This document shows, in pieces, positions 1 through 8,836 of a DNA stretch of 27,293 nucleotides; position 1 is the stretch's first letter, and each line of letters opens with the position of its first letter. The stretch is taken from the NCBI GenBank assembly GCA_910577155.1, contig CAJTMS010000027.1, forward strand, positions 1-27,293. Direction: 5' to 3'. The notes beneath the pieces are model-generated. The model did not search any database and was not told the origin of the DNA. It saw nothing but the letters and a program-made list of their open reading frames with translations. Source of the DNA: an uncultured Mailhella sp. (GTDB taxonomy: Bacteria; Desulfobacterota; Desulfovibrionia; Desulfovibrionales; Desulfovibrionaceae). Made by a program: the position numbers and the translations under genes.

Positions 1-75
1 TGCTCACATATAAACAATATTAGCATTATTTAATTATTTCATTATATTATAAATAATTTTACCTTCGAAAAATTT

Positions 76-91
76 TTGCATACTTCTTGCA
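76..91 (+). promoter_or_regulatory. Candidate sigma-54 (-24/-12) promoter of glnN-gltB
   Basis: TTGCATACTTCTTGCA matches the sigma-54 consensus TGGCAYRNNNNTTGCW at every defined position except the first G of the -24 GG, with correct spacing to the -12 GC at 89-90. A start near 102 would give a leader of about 36 bases before glnN. A sigma-54 activator gene lies just after this operon, which supports the call. The activator's binding sites may lie left of the window; I see no TGT-N10-ACA NifA box in the first 75 bases. Confidence 0.6.
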
Positions 92-137
92 CAAGTAAAA
101 AAGAAATTGCTTTTGCAAAAAATAAAGGAGTATGGAA

Positions 138-2321
138 ATGGAAAATGCACGAATTGCACTAAAAAAAGATATGGCAATGCATGTTGAATCTGAGCCTGCG
201 CATGAATGGTATTCACCAGCCAAAGTATACGGCAAAAATGTTTTCAGTTTAAAAATTATGCAGGAACGTTTGCCAAAGCAGGTTTATAAGCGTTTGGAAA
301 AAGTCATTAAAACGAATGGCTCACTGGCAGAGGGGGACGCGGATATTATTGCCAGTGCCATGAAAGACTGGGCTATTGAAAATAATGCAACCCACTATAC
401 GCACTGGTTTCAGCCCATGACCGGGGTAACAGCAGAAAAGCATGACGCATTTTTTATTCCTTCCTCTGCGTATAATGACGGCAATTTGCTCAATGAATTT
501 TCGGGAAAAATGCTGGTAAAGGGTGAACCTGATGCCTCATCCTTTCCTTCCGGCGGTATCCGTTCCACCTTTGAAGCACGGGGCTATACAGCATGGGATC
601 CCACTAGTCCTGTCTTTTTAATGGAAAACAGCCACGGCAAAACCCTGTATGTACCGAGTATTTTTATTTCCTATACAGGCGAGTCTTTAGACCGCAAAAC
701 GCCTTTGCTTCGTTCCAATGAAGCAGTTTCCAAACAAGCCTTGCGGATTTTGCGTTTATTTGGAAATACCACGGCAACCAATGTTCATACTATGGTAGGC
801 ATTGAGCAGGAATATTTTTTAATAGACAGGCGTTTTGTTTCTTTGCGTGATGATATCAAACTTTGCGGGCGTACGCTTTACGGGGCAATGTCTGACAAAG
901 GGCAGGAACTGGAAGACCATTATTTTGGTGCCATTAATGAACGGGTGCTTTCCTTTATGGCTGATGTGGAAAAACAGATGTTTGAACTTGGTATTCCCGC
1001 AAAAACCCGTCACAATGAAGTTGCTCCTGCCCAGTTTGAATTAGCCCCTGTTTTTGAACCTGCAAACTTAGCCATTGACCATAATATGCTGACCATGCAA
1101 ATTTTGCGGACTACTGCGGAAAAGCATGGTTTTTATTGTTTGCTCCATGAAAAACCTTTTGCCGGCGTGAATGGTTCCGGCAAGCACAATAACTGGTCTT
1201 TATGTGATTCAGAAGGCAATAATTTATTGGATCCGGGCAATACACCTATGGATAATGCCCAGTTCCTCGTTTTTTTGGCAGGAGTGCTCAAAGCAGTGCA
1301 TGAAAATGCGGTTTTACTCCGTCTTGCAACCATTGGAGCAGGCAATGACCACAGACTGGGAGCCAATGAAGCTCCGCCGGCAATTTTATCTGTTTTTCTT
1401 GGTGCGCAGCTTAGCTCTGTTATTGACAGTATTATTAACGATACAGAAGAAAACGGCGACTGGAAACAGGATATGCTTAAAATTGGGGTAACGAGTCTGC
1501 CTTCACTTCCAAAAGATGTTTCTGACAGAAACAGAACAAGTCCTTTTGCCTTTACCGGGAATAAATTTGAATTTCGGGCTGTTGGCTCTTCTGCCTCCTG
1601 CGCTCCTGCCAATATTGCCTTAAATACAGCCATGGCAAATGCTTTGGCTGATATTGCCCTTATGCTTGAAACTGCCATTGCCAGCGGAAAGACCTTGACC
1701 GAAGCTGTGCATGAAACGTTGGTTACCGTCTTCAAAGAACATTTGCCGGTTGTTTTCAATGGAAATGGCTACAGCGCTGAATGGCAGGCAGAAGCTAAAC
1801 GCCGCGGTTTGCCAAATTATAAAGATTCTGTGAGTGTGCTTGCCCATTACAGCGACAGTTCTGTGATGAATGTTCTGACACAAAACGGCGTGCTTTCTGA
1901 ACGGGAACTCTTAGCCCGTCAGGATATTTTATTGGAAAATTATATTCGCGATATTCATGTGGAAGTAAAATTGACGGTGAGCATGGGACGAAGCCTTATT
2001 TTACCTTCTTGTCTGCGCTGGCTTGATGAAGTCAGTGCATTAGTTCTCAAGGCGGAAAAGCTCGGGCAGACTGCAGGTTTTGAAAAAATATATTATCAGA
2101 ATTTACAAACACTTGTCTCAGAATTTTATGCTGCTCTGAATGAACTTGATGAAGAACATAAAAAAGCTGACAGCCTTTTCGGGGCATTAGTCCGGGCAGA
2201 AGCAACAAAGGACAATTTAATCCCGCGTATGAATCAGTGCAGGGCGTTGGCAGATACGTTAGAAAAAATTGTTGATAACAGTTTATGGGTATTGCCCAAA
2301 TATAATGAAATGCTCTGGTAA
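138..2321 (+). CDS. glnN: Type III glutamine synthetase (GlnN)
   Basis: ATP-dependent cytoplasmic ligation of ammonia to glutamate, giving glutamine. The product is about 728 residues, the usual size for the GlnN/GSIII family and far longer than GlnA. Visible motifs are the metal-binding segment VGIEQEYFLID near residue 220, NEVAPAQFELAPVFE near 293 and the ATP-site loop GSGKHNNWS near 346. An in-frame ATG at 132 sits one base after AAAGGAG (124-130), too close to use. The ATG at 138 is 7 bases from it and is preferred, giving MENARIALKK. gltB follows 21 bases after the stop, so the two are probably one transcript from the sigma-54 promoter at 76-91. Family assignment is very secure; the start choice is an inference from spacing. 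Confidence 0.96.
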   Translation: MENARIALKKDMAMHVESEPAHEWYSPAKVYGKNVFSLKIMQERLPKQVYKRLEKVIKTNGSLAEGDADIIASAMKDWAIENNATHYTHWFQPMTGVTAEKHDAFFIPSSAYNDGNLLNEFSGKMLVKGEPDASSFPSGGIRSTFEARGYTAWDPTSPVFLMENSHGKTLYVPSIFISYTGESLDRKTPLLRSNEAVSKQALRILRLFGNTTATNVHTMVGIEQEYFLIDRRFVSLRDDIKLCGRTLYGAMSDKGQELEDHYFGAINERVLSFMADVEKQMFELGIPAKTRHNEVAPAQFELAPVFEPANLAIDHNMLTMQILRTTAEKHGFYCLLHEKPFAGVNGSGKHNNWSLCDSEGNNLLDPGNTPMDNAQFLVFLAGVLKAVHENAVLLRLATIGAGNDHRLGANEAPPAILSVFLGAQLSSVIDSIINDTEENGDWKQDMLKIGVTSLPSLPKDVSDRNRTSPFAFTGNKFEFRAVGSSASCAPANIALNTAMANALADIALMLETAIASGKTLTEAVHETLVTVFKEHLPVVFNGNGYSAEWQAEAKRRGLPNYKDSVSVLAHYSDSSVMNVLTQNGVLSERELLARQDILLENYIRDIHVEVKLTVSMGRSLILPSCLRWLDEVSALVLKAEKLGQTAGFEKIYYQNLQTLVSEFYAALNELDEEHKKADSLFGALVRAEATKDNLIPRMNQCRALADTLEKIVDNSLWVLPKYNEMLW

Positions 2322-2342
2322 ACTGAAAGTAAAGGAAAACAT

Positions 2343-5300
2343 ATGCTTAAACAGACTGGTTTATTTAACCCTCATATTGGGCATGATGCCTGCGGAGTTG
2401 GTTTTATTGCAAAAATAAATGCACAGCCATGCCATGATTTAGTCTTGCAGGCAGTACAGGCATTAGGAAATATGGCACATCGCGGCGGTTCCGGATTGGG
2501 ACTTCCCAATCCGGACGGTGCAGGAATTTTATTTGCCATGCCGCAGGCATTTATGAAAAAAGTATGGCAAAAGGAATATCCTCAATTATCAGCACAAATG
2601 CCGGAACAGCTCATTGTGGGGCAAGTTTTCTTCCCAAAGGCAAGAAAACTGGACGCTGAAATTGAAATGCGTATGCAGGATGTTTTGGCAAAGCATGATT
2701 TTACGGTACTTGCCTGGCGCCCAGTGCCTATTAATACGGCTTGTATTGAAAGCGAAGAAATAAGACGGCATTTACCGTGCTTTCGGCAGGTTCTTCTTGC
2801 CGATACTCCGGCAAAGGCAAATGGCACGGCTCAATCTGTCCGTGACCTTGAACGGCGTTTATTTGTTGCCAGACGTCATATTGAATATGAAATTGCAAAT
2901 AAAACAGCCTTGACGCCCTATGATTTTCACATAGTCAGTTTATCCTCACAGACAATTATTTATAAGGGACTTATTCATGGCGGCAAGATTGCAGATTTTT
3001 ATGCTGATTTGTTAGACCCCGATTTTAAGACACATTTTGCTATTTTTCATGAACGCTTCAGCACGAATACAACACCTGCATGGCATTTAGCCCAGCCCTT
3101 TAGAATGATTGCTCATAATGGTGAAATAAATACGTTGAACGGTAATCTTTTCAATATGAAAATGCGTGAAACTGATTTAGCTTCTCCTTTATACGGTGAT
3201 GATATCCGGTATTTAAAACCGCTTGTTCCTTCCAATGGCAGCGATTCTGCCGCTCTTGATGCTGTTTTTGAAGTTCTCTGTCAAAGCGGGCGTTCCTTGT
3301 GTCATACTACCATGATGCTGCTGCCGGAACCTTTTGGTGCAAGTTATATTATGGGACAAGGCAAACGCTCTTTTTATGAATATCATGCAGCTCTTATGGA
3401 GGCATGGGACGGTCCTGCGGCTCTTGTGTTTACCAACGGAAAACAGCTTGGAGCCAGTCTTGACAGAAATGCCCTGCGCCCCTGCCGCTATACCATTACA
3501 AAAGACGGTTTGATTGTGCTTGCTTCTGAAAGCGGTGTACTCAATATTCCTGCAAAAAATATCCTCAAACGCGGACGTTTGCGTCCCCGTAAAATGCTCA
3601 TGGTGGATTTTGAGCAAAAAAGAATTATTACCGATACGGAATGTAAAAATACTGTTATTTATTCTGCTCCGTATATTCGCTGGATAAAGGAAAAGGGGAT
3701 TAAACTTGCTGATTTTTCTTTGCCGGCTCACGTGTATGAACAAAAAAATTCTTTGCTGCAGGAACAATTTTTATACGGCATGAGTGTTGATGAAATTGAG
3801 GAAATAATAAAACCCATGATGAAAAATGCCCAGGAACCAGTGGCAAGTATGGGTATTGATACTCCTCTTGCGGTACTGTCCCAAAAACCGCAGCTTTTAT
3901 TTAATTATTTAAAGCAGCGTTTTGCTCAGGTGACAAATCCTCCTATTGACCCTTTACGGGAAAGTATGGTTATGTCTTTGACGGGATTTTTGGGCAGGCG
4001 AAAAAATCTGCTGGAAGAAAATGCTGATCAGTATGCTTTGCTGCGACTTTCACACCCCATTTTACGCAAAGAAGATATTTTAAAATTGCAGTATTCAGAA
4101 AAAGAACAAGTGAAAACTGTTGTTCTTGATATATTGTTTGATATTTCGGAAATCAATCCTCATACATTGGAACCGGATAAAGATAAAGCTGGGCTCGCAC
4201 TTGAAAAAGGACTTGAAACGTTGCTGCAAAAAGCAAAAAAAGCAGTTTTAGACGGGGCAACACTGCTTATTCTTTCTGATAAAAATGCCAGCCGACATTT
4301 TGCACCTGTTCCGTCTTTGCTTGCCGTGTCTGCGGTACATCATTATTTACTGCAGAATAATCTGCGTCACTTATGCAGTCTTGCTGTGGACAGCGGGGAA
4401 ATACGGGATTCCATGCAGGCGGCACAGCTCCTTGCTTTTGGAGCAAGTGCAGTTTGTCCCCGTCTTGCATTTGATGTGATTGAAAAACTGACCCTTGAAC
4501 AAAAATTTGCAGGTGAAACTGCCCAAAATGAGCAGCTTGCGCAAAATACCAATAATTATATCACAGCATTGCAAAAGGGGCTAATGAAAACCATATCCCG
4601 CATGGGGATATCCGTTCTGCGCAGCTTTATAGGCGGGCAATTATTTGAAGCTGTGGGCTTTGACGAAAAACTGGTAAACAAATATTTTTGCGGGCTGACC
4701 AGTAAAATCGGCGGTATTGGACTTGAACATATTGCCATAGATACCCTTGCCCGTCATTTGAAAGCATTTTATTATCTGGACGGCATAACAGCTCCAGAAC
4801 AATACGGCACCTATAAACCCCGCAGGAATGGCGAAAAACATTTATGGTCAGCAAAGGCAATATCTTCCCTGCATAAAGCTGTGCGGGAAAATGACTATGC
4901 AGCCTATAAAGAGTATGCAAAAGAAAGTAATGATGTAGATACGCCTGTTACCCTGCGTTCCTTATTTTCTTTCAAGCCACAGCAGGCAATTCCTCTTATG
5001 GAAGTGGAACCGGCTGAAAATATTTTGCGGCATTTTGTGGGTGCTGCCATGAGTTTTGGCTCCATCAGCAAAAACGCCCATGAAACCATTGCCATTGCCT
5101 TCAACCGCATTGGCGGACGTTCTAACTGCGGTGAAGGCGGTGAAAAAAAAGAACGCTGCCGTGTACTTGAAAACGGGGATTGTGCAAAATCAAAAATCCG
5201 TCAGGTTGCGTCCGGACGTTTTGGGGTAACAGCTGAATATTTGTGTGATGCAGAAGAAATTCAAATTAAAATGGCACAGGGGGCAAAGCCCGGTGAAGGC

Positions 5301-6989
5301 GGGCAGTTGCCTGCCCATAAGGTTTTGCCGCAAATTGCAGAAGTAAGGCATACCACCCCAGGCGTCACGCTGATTTCGCCTCCTCCGCACCATGACATTT
5401 ATTCCATTGAGGATTTGGCACAGCTTATTTATGATTTACGCAGGCTAAACAAGCATGCAAAAATTTCTGTCAAACTTGTTTCCAGTACAAATGTAGGAAC
5501 TATTGCTTCCGGGGTGGCAAAAGCAGGTGCTGATACTATTGTTATTTCCGGGCATGACGGCGGAACAGGAGCTTCGCTGCGCACAGCCATTTCTTATGTG
5601 GGCTTGCCTTGGGAGATAGGACTTGCTGAAGCCCATGCTGCCCTTCTGCATAATAAACTTCGCAGCCGTGTGACATTGCAGACAGACGGACAGCTGCGCA
5701 CAGGCAAAGACCTTGTGATTGCAAGCATTTTTGGAGCAGAGGAATTTGCCTTTGGTACGAGCCTTCTTGTGGCAATGGGCTGCTGCCTTTTGCGAGTTTG
5801 CCACCTGGGAACGTGTTCTGTTGGTATCGCAGCACAAGACGAAAAACTGTGCAGTAAATTTAAAGGCAGCCCTGACCATGTGGAACGTTATTTACGTTTT
5901 CTTGCAGAGGATTTTAGGGAAGAAATGGCAAAGCTTGGCGTCCGCACCATGCAGGAACTGATTGGACGGACAGATTTGCTTTCTGTGGAAACAACAAAAT
6001 TTGTTAATGATACATCCTCTCTTTTTTCTAATCATGCAGCATTATGGCAAAATAAGCTGAGCAGTTTAAATTTTGAAAAACTTTTTTGTCCGCTGCCTTA
6101 TCTTTCTCAATCTGTCAATAAAGCTGATATGTGTAAGGATAACAGTCTTGAAAAAGAAATGAATACACATATTTTGCAGGAACTGGAAACAATGCGCGCC
6201 GCATCGTATCGAGGTAAGATTAAAAATACGGACAGAAGCACCTGCACACGACTTACAGGAGAAATTTTGCAAAAATTTGGCGGCGATCTGCCTGAAAAAT
6301 GTATTTCTGTTTCACTAATCGGCAATGCCGGTCAAAGTTTCGGAGCATTTATAAGCAAAGAAATTCTTTTGACCCTTAAAGGTGATGCCAATGATTATGT
6401 GGGCAAAGGACTTTCCGGCGGAACTATTGCCATTAGCCCTTACAATTTTGACGATGATGTATTTGCGGAACAAACAGCTATCGGCAATGTTGCTCTCTAT
6501 GGAGCCACAAAGGGAGAACTTTTTGTGGCTGGTTCTGCCGGGGAACGCTTTGCTGTGCGAAACAGCGGAGCAAATGCAGTAGTTGAAGGGGTTGGCGATC
6601 ATGCCTGCGAATATATGACCGGCGGGACTATCGTTGTGCTTGGGCAAACAGGCTATAATTTTGGTGCAGGTATGAGTGGCGGCACAGCGTATGTGTATGA
6701 CAGAAGCGAAACATTCTCTACGCTTTGCAGTATGGAAGCTCTTGATATTGAAAGTGTCTGGCAGGTTGAGGATATAAAAAATCTTCGCTTGCTGCTGGAA
6801 AAACATGTTCGCTATACAGACAGTGCGTTGGCAAAATTTATTTTGAATAACTGGCAGACGCAGGTTTCCTTTTTTCTGAAAGCCATTCCGCTTGAATACA
6901 AAAAAGCCCTGCTGCGGAGCAAGAACGCGGAAAATCATCAGGCGGAAAGTGTCTCAGGAACAGAAGAAGTATATCCTGAACATGCTTAA
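2343..6989 (+). CDS. gltB: Glutamate synthase large subunit (GltB)
   Basis: Glutamine-dependent amidotransferase that converts 2-oxoglutarate and glutamine to two glutamates; partner of GlnN in the GS-GOGAT cycle. The 1548 residues carry all expected domains: a 16-residue propeptide before the N-terminal nucleophile Cys17 (ACGVGF), a class II glutaminase domain to about 440, a central domain from about 460, an FMN/oxoglutarate domain from about 895 (VGAAMSFGSISKNAHET), 3Fe-4S ligands Cys1147, Cys1153 and Cys1158 in C-x5-C-x4-C spacing, and a C-terminal GXGXG beta-helix near 1326-1450. The segment between GEGGE and RQVASGRFG is short, so the long insertion of ferredoxin-dependent enzymes is absent. 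That predicts a need for the NAD(P)H subunit GltD, which is not encoded nearby. AAAGGA at 2331-2336 supports the start. Confidence 0.96.
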   Translation: MLKQTGLFNPHIGHDACGVGFIAKINAQPCHDLVLQAVQALGNMAHRGGSGLGLPNPDGAGILFAMPQAFMKKVWQKEYPQLSAQMPEQLIVGQVFFPKARKLDAEIEMRMQDVLAKHDFTVLAWRPVPINTACIESEEIRRHLPCFRQVLLADTPAKANGTAQSVRDLERRLFVARRHIEYEIANKTALTPYDFHIVSLSSQTIIYKGLIHGGKIADFYADLLDPDFKTHFAIFHERFSTNTTPAWHLAQPFRMIAHNGEINTLNGNLFNMKMRETDLASPLYGDDIRYLKPLVPSNGSDSAALDAVFEVLCQSGRSLCHTTMMLLPEPFGASYIMGQGKRSFYEYHAALMEAWDGPAALVFTNGKQLGASLDRNALRPCRYTITKDGLIVLASESGVLNIPAKNILKRGRLRPRKMLMVDFEQKRIITDTECKNTVIYSAPYIRWIKEKGIKLADFSLPAHVYEQKNSLLQEQFLYGMSVDEIEEIIKPMMKNAQEPVASMGIDTPLAVLSQKPQLLFNYLKQRFAQVTNPPIDPLRESMVMSLTGFLGRRKNLLEENADQYALLRLSHPILRKEDILKLQYSEKEQVKTVVLDILFDISEINPHTLEPDKDKAGLALEKGLETLLQKAKKAVLDGATLLILSDKNASRHFAPVPSLLAVSAVHHYLLQNNLRHLCSLAVDSGEIRDSMQAAQLLAFGASAVCPRLAFDVIEKLTLEQKFAGETAQNEQLAQNTNNYITALQKGLMKTISRMGISVLRSFIGGQLFEAVGFDEKLVNKYFCGLTSKIGGIGLEHIAIDTLARHLKAFYYLDGITAPEQYGTYKPRRNGEKHLWSAKAISSLHKAVRENDYAAYKEYAKESNDVDTPVTLRSLFSFKPQQAIPLMEVEPAENILRHFVGAAMSFGSISKNAHETIAIAFNRIGGRSNCGEGGEKKERCRVLENGDCAKSKIRQVASGRFGVTAEYLCDAEEIQIKMAQGAKPGEGGQLPAHKVLPQIAEVRHTTPGVTLISPPPHHDIYSIEDLAQLIYDLRRLNKHAKISVKLVSSTNVGTIASGVAKAGADTIVISGHDGGTGASLRTAISYVGLPWEIGLAEAHAALLHNKLRSRVTLQTDGQLRTGKDLVIASIFGAEEFAFGTSLLVAMGCCLLRVCHLGTCSVGIAAQDEKLCSKFKGSPDHVERYLRFLAEDFREEMAKLGVRTMQELIGRTDLLSVETTKFVNDTSSLFSNHAALWQNKLSSLNFEKLFCPLPYLSQSVNKADMCKDNSLEKEMNTHILQELETMRAASYRGKIKNTDRSTCTRLTGEILQKFGGDLPEKCISVSLIGNAGQSFGAFISKEILLTLKGDANDYVGKGLSGGTIAISPYNFDDDVFAEQTAIGNVALYGATKGELFVAGSAGERFAVRNSGANAVVEGVGDHACEYMTGGTIVVLGQTGYNFGAGMSGGTAYVYDRSETFSTLCSMEALDIESVWQVEDIKNLRLLLEKHVRYTDSALAKFILNNWQTQVSFFLKAIPLEYKKALLRSKNAENHQAESVSGTEEVYPEHA

Positions 6990-7011
6990 AAATACGATAA
7001 AAATTGTCACA

Positions 7012-7045
7012 AAAAATCCTGCAGGTAAATTCTTGCAGGATTTTT
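7012..7045. terminator. Bidirectional terminator between gltB and the sigma-54 regulator
   Basis: AAAAATCCTGCA (7012-7023) pairs perfectly with TGCAGGATTTTT (7034-7045) around a 10-base loop. The A-rich left arm and T-rich right arm give a U-tract on both strands, which suits two convergent genes. Confidence 0.85.
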
Positions 7046-7062
7046 ATGTGCAGAAGAAAAAT

Positions 7063-8559
7063 TTATGTGCGAAACTGCTTATAATCCAAAGCGTATTTTT
7101 TCATGCGTATGCCAAGCATGCGTTCTGTAATGCCAAGCACTTTGCATGCTTTTGTCATATTGCCTTTGCAGGAAGTCAAGGCATTGACAATAAGTTCTTT
7201 TTCCACTTCTTCAAGACTTTCATCCAAAGTTTTTGTTTGGGGCATTGCTTCTTTGGGGTTATTTTGGAGTATAAAATCAGGCAGTGCATCAATTTCTATG
7301 ATACCTTTTTCACTGCTTAAAATAATAGCCCGTTCCATGATATTGGCAAGTTCCCGAATATTGCCGTACCATGGATAGGAAAGCAGTTTTTCAATAACAG
7401 CAGGACTTATTTTGACGATTTTTGTTTTATTTTTTTTGCAGAAATTTTCAATAAAATAATTTGCCAAAGGAATAATATCTTCTTTGCGTTCGCGAAGCGG
7501 ATAGGTATATAAAGGGAAAACACTCAAACGATAAAATAAATCCTGACGGAATTTTCCTTCTTTTATCATTTCCTCCAGGTTTTTATTGGTTGCTGCAATA
7601 ATCCGCACATTAACAGAAATTGTTTCTGTTCCGCCAAGACGTTCAAATTCTTTTTCCTGAAGCATACGCAAAAGTTTTGCCTGGGTGGCAAGACTCATGT
7701 CACCCAGTTCATCAAGAAAAAGCGTTCCGGTGTGAGCAAGTTCAAATTTCCCTTTATGGCGTTCAGCAGCTCCTGTAAAAGCCCCTTTTTCATAGCCAAA
7801 AAGTTCGCTTTCAATAAGGTTTTCCGGTAAGGCTGCACAATTTATTTTAATAAAAGGCTTATCGGAACGGGGGCTTTTTTTCTGGATATATGTGGCAATG
7901 AGCTCTTTGCCGGTTCCGCTTTCACCGCGGATAAGAACTGTTGTATCAAACGGGGCAACTTGCTGTATTTCTTTAAGAATTTTTTTCATTTTTTCAGAAT
8001 AGGAAATAAAAGGAAATTCCCTGCCCGCAAAAAATATTTCTTCCTGTCCGGATATGCTATGATAACAAGATAAACGAGGAATAATTAAATAGACAACAAG
8101 CTGTAATAATTCAATATCTTTTTTTAGCTGCTCAATATTACCATTTTCCCTGTCAGCGGAAAGAGTTGCCCTTACTTGTCCGTCAATAAGGATTGGCACA
8201 CAAATAAAAGATATGACGCTATGCTCTAAATCTCTTGCTTTTGTACGGTTTAAAAAACGTGACTCGTCCTGTACATTCGGAATAATCATGTGCGTGCCTG
8301 TCCGTGCCACAGTTCCAATGATGCCCTCCCCTAATTTATAATGGGCTTTTTCCAGTTCATGATATTGCAGTCCATAGCTTGCAAGGGCATACATTTCTTC
8401 ACGCCTTGTATCTAAAAAACAGAGTGTGCAGCGAAGCATACCCGTATATGTGCCAAGAATTTTTAAAAGTGCAGATAAGTATTCAGACAAAGAACATTCC
8501 TTAGTATTTGCCTGGAGGAGTTTTGAGAAAATTTCCATGTAAGAGGAGTGCATATCCAT
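7063..8559 (-). CDS. NifA-like sigma-54-dependent transcriptional activator (GAF - AAA+ - Fis HTH)
   Basis: Enhancer-binding activator of sigma-54 RNA polymerase, 498 residues. Domains in order: a GAF sensor at about 15-165, with a segment typical of NifA-type GAF domains (SFICVPI); an AAA+ domain at about 185-410 with Walker A GESGTGKE near 210, the sigma-54 contact loop GAFTGA near 258, Walker B LFLDELGDM and FRQDLFYRL; and a C-terminal Fis-type helix-turn-helix (GNMTKACKVLGITERMLG) near 465-490. There is no receiver domain with a phospho-Asp, so the signal is probably a small molecule or partner protein bound by GAF. It converges on glnN-gltB, which has a sigma-54 promoter, so control of nitrogen assimilation is the simplest inference; a nif role cannot be excluded. 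The start is uncertain between ATG at 8559 and 8553, since the ribosome site is weak. Confidence 0.93.
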   Translation of the reverse strand: MDMHSSYMEIFSKLLQANTKECSLSEYLSALLKILGTYTGMLRCTLCFLDTRREEMYALASYGLQYHELEKAHYKLGEGIIGTVARTGTHMIIPNVQDESRFLNRTKARDLEHSVISFICVPILIDGQVRATLSADRENGNIEQLKKDIELLQLVVYLIIPRLSCYHSISGQEEIFFAGREFPFISYSEKMKKILKEIQQVAPFDTTVLIRGESGTGKELIATYIQKKSPRSDKPFIKINCAALPENLIESELFGYEKGAFTGAAERHKGKFELAHTGTLFLDELGDMSLATQAKLLRMLQEKEFERLGGTETISVNVRIIAATNKNLEEMIKEGKFRQDLFYRLSVFPLYTYPLRERKEDIIPLANYFIENFCKKNKTKIVKISPAVIEKLLSYPWYGNIRELANIMERAIILSSEKGIIEIDALPDFILQNNPKEAMPQTKTLDESLEEVEKELIVNALTSCKGNMTKACKVLGITERMLGIRMKKYALDYKQFRT

Positions 8560-8582
8560 GTTCTGTTCTTCTGTTTATATTT

Positions 8583-8596
8583 TTACAAAAATGTAA
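8583..8596. promoter_or_regulatory. Candidate operator downstream of the regulator promoter
   Basis: TTACA and TGTAA form a perfect 5-base dyad around AAAA, inside the leader of the sigma-54 regulator gene. A further half-site TTACAAAAA lies at 8603-8611, exactly 20 bases from the matching half of this dyad, which would put both on one face of the helix. The binding protein is unknown; autoregulation is possible. Confidence 0.4.
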
Positions 8597-8612
8597 CTAT
8601 TATTACAAAAAC

Positions 8613-8641
8613 ATAATAAAAAACTTGTTTTATCTTGTCAA
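8613..8641 (-). promoter_or_regulatory. Sigma-70-type promoter of the sigma-54 regulator gene
   Basis: On the minus strand, TTGACA (8636-8641) and TATTAT (8613-8618) are separated by exactly 17 bases. This is a perfect -35 box and a -10 with one mismatch. A start near 8605 gives a leader of about 46 bases before the ATG at 8559. Confidence 0.7.
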
Positions 8642-8655
8642 TAAATAAAAATATA

Positions 8656-8671
8656 TTTACAATTTTGTAAA
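8656..8671. promoter_or_regulatory. Candidate operator upstream of the regulator promoter
   Basis: TTTACAA and TTGTAAA form a perfect 7-base dyad around TT, centred about 25 bases upstream of the -35 box of the minus-strand regulator promoter. It shares TTACAA/TTGTAA half-sites with the dyad at 8583-8596. Its TTTACA could also act as a -35 box for plus-strand transcription into the island at 8690-8815. Confidence 0.45.
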
Positions 8672-8689
8672 ACAAAGTAATGTATTTTT

Positions 8690-8815
8690 TCTTAAAGGGG
8701 ATTTTATCTCTGCTGTTGCTGTCTGCAGAACTGTTCCCTCACTGACGGCTGCTACTCTTCCAATCCCTTAAAATTTAAAACCGTTACAGGTGCTACCTGT
8801 AACGGTTTTGGTTTT
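8690..8815 (+). ncRNA. Possible small RNA or structured leader (unidentified)
   Basis: This stretch is visibly richer in G and C than the flanking AT-rich sequence and has no credible reading frame. The bases at 8696-8703 (AGGGGATT) pair with 8762-8769 (AATCCCTT) to close a domain of about 58 bases, with one G-U pair, followed directly by the strong hairpin at 8777-8809. On the plus strand this has the form of an RNA with its own terminator. A possible promoter is TTTACA (8656-8661) with TAATGT 16 bases on. I compared it by eye with glycine, cobalamin, FMN, TPP, THF, T-box, 6S and SRP RNAs and found no convincing match. It could also be a minus-strand element between trpA and the regulator, or decayed sequence. 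Confidence 0.3.
8777..8809. terminator. Strong terminator at the end of the trp operon
   Basis: AAAACCGTTACAGGT (8777-8791) and ACCTGTAACGGTTTT (8795-8809) form a perfect 15-base stem with a GCT loop. T-rich sequence lies on both sides, so it can act for trpA on the minus strand and for any plus-strand transcript from 8690. Confidence 0.9.
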
Positions 8816-8836
8816 ATTTAATAAACCAACTGTATT

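Noticed and set aside
1133..1759. A 208-codon open frame opposite glnN
   Set aside because: It is antisense to conserved GlnN coding sequence and has no independent support.
6315..6938. A 207-codon open frame opposite gltB
   Set aside because: It lies wholly inside a well-supported gene, has no recognisable motif and no ribosome site; it is a reading-frame shadow.
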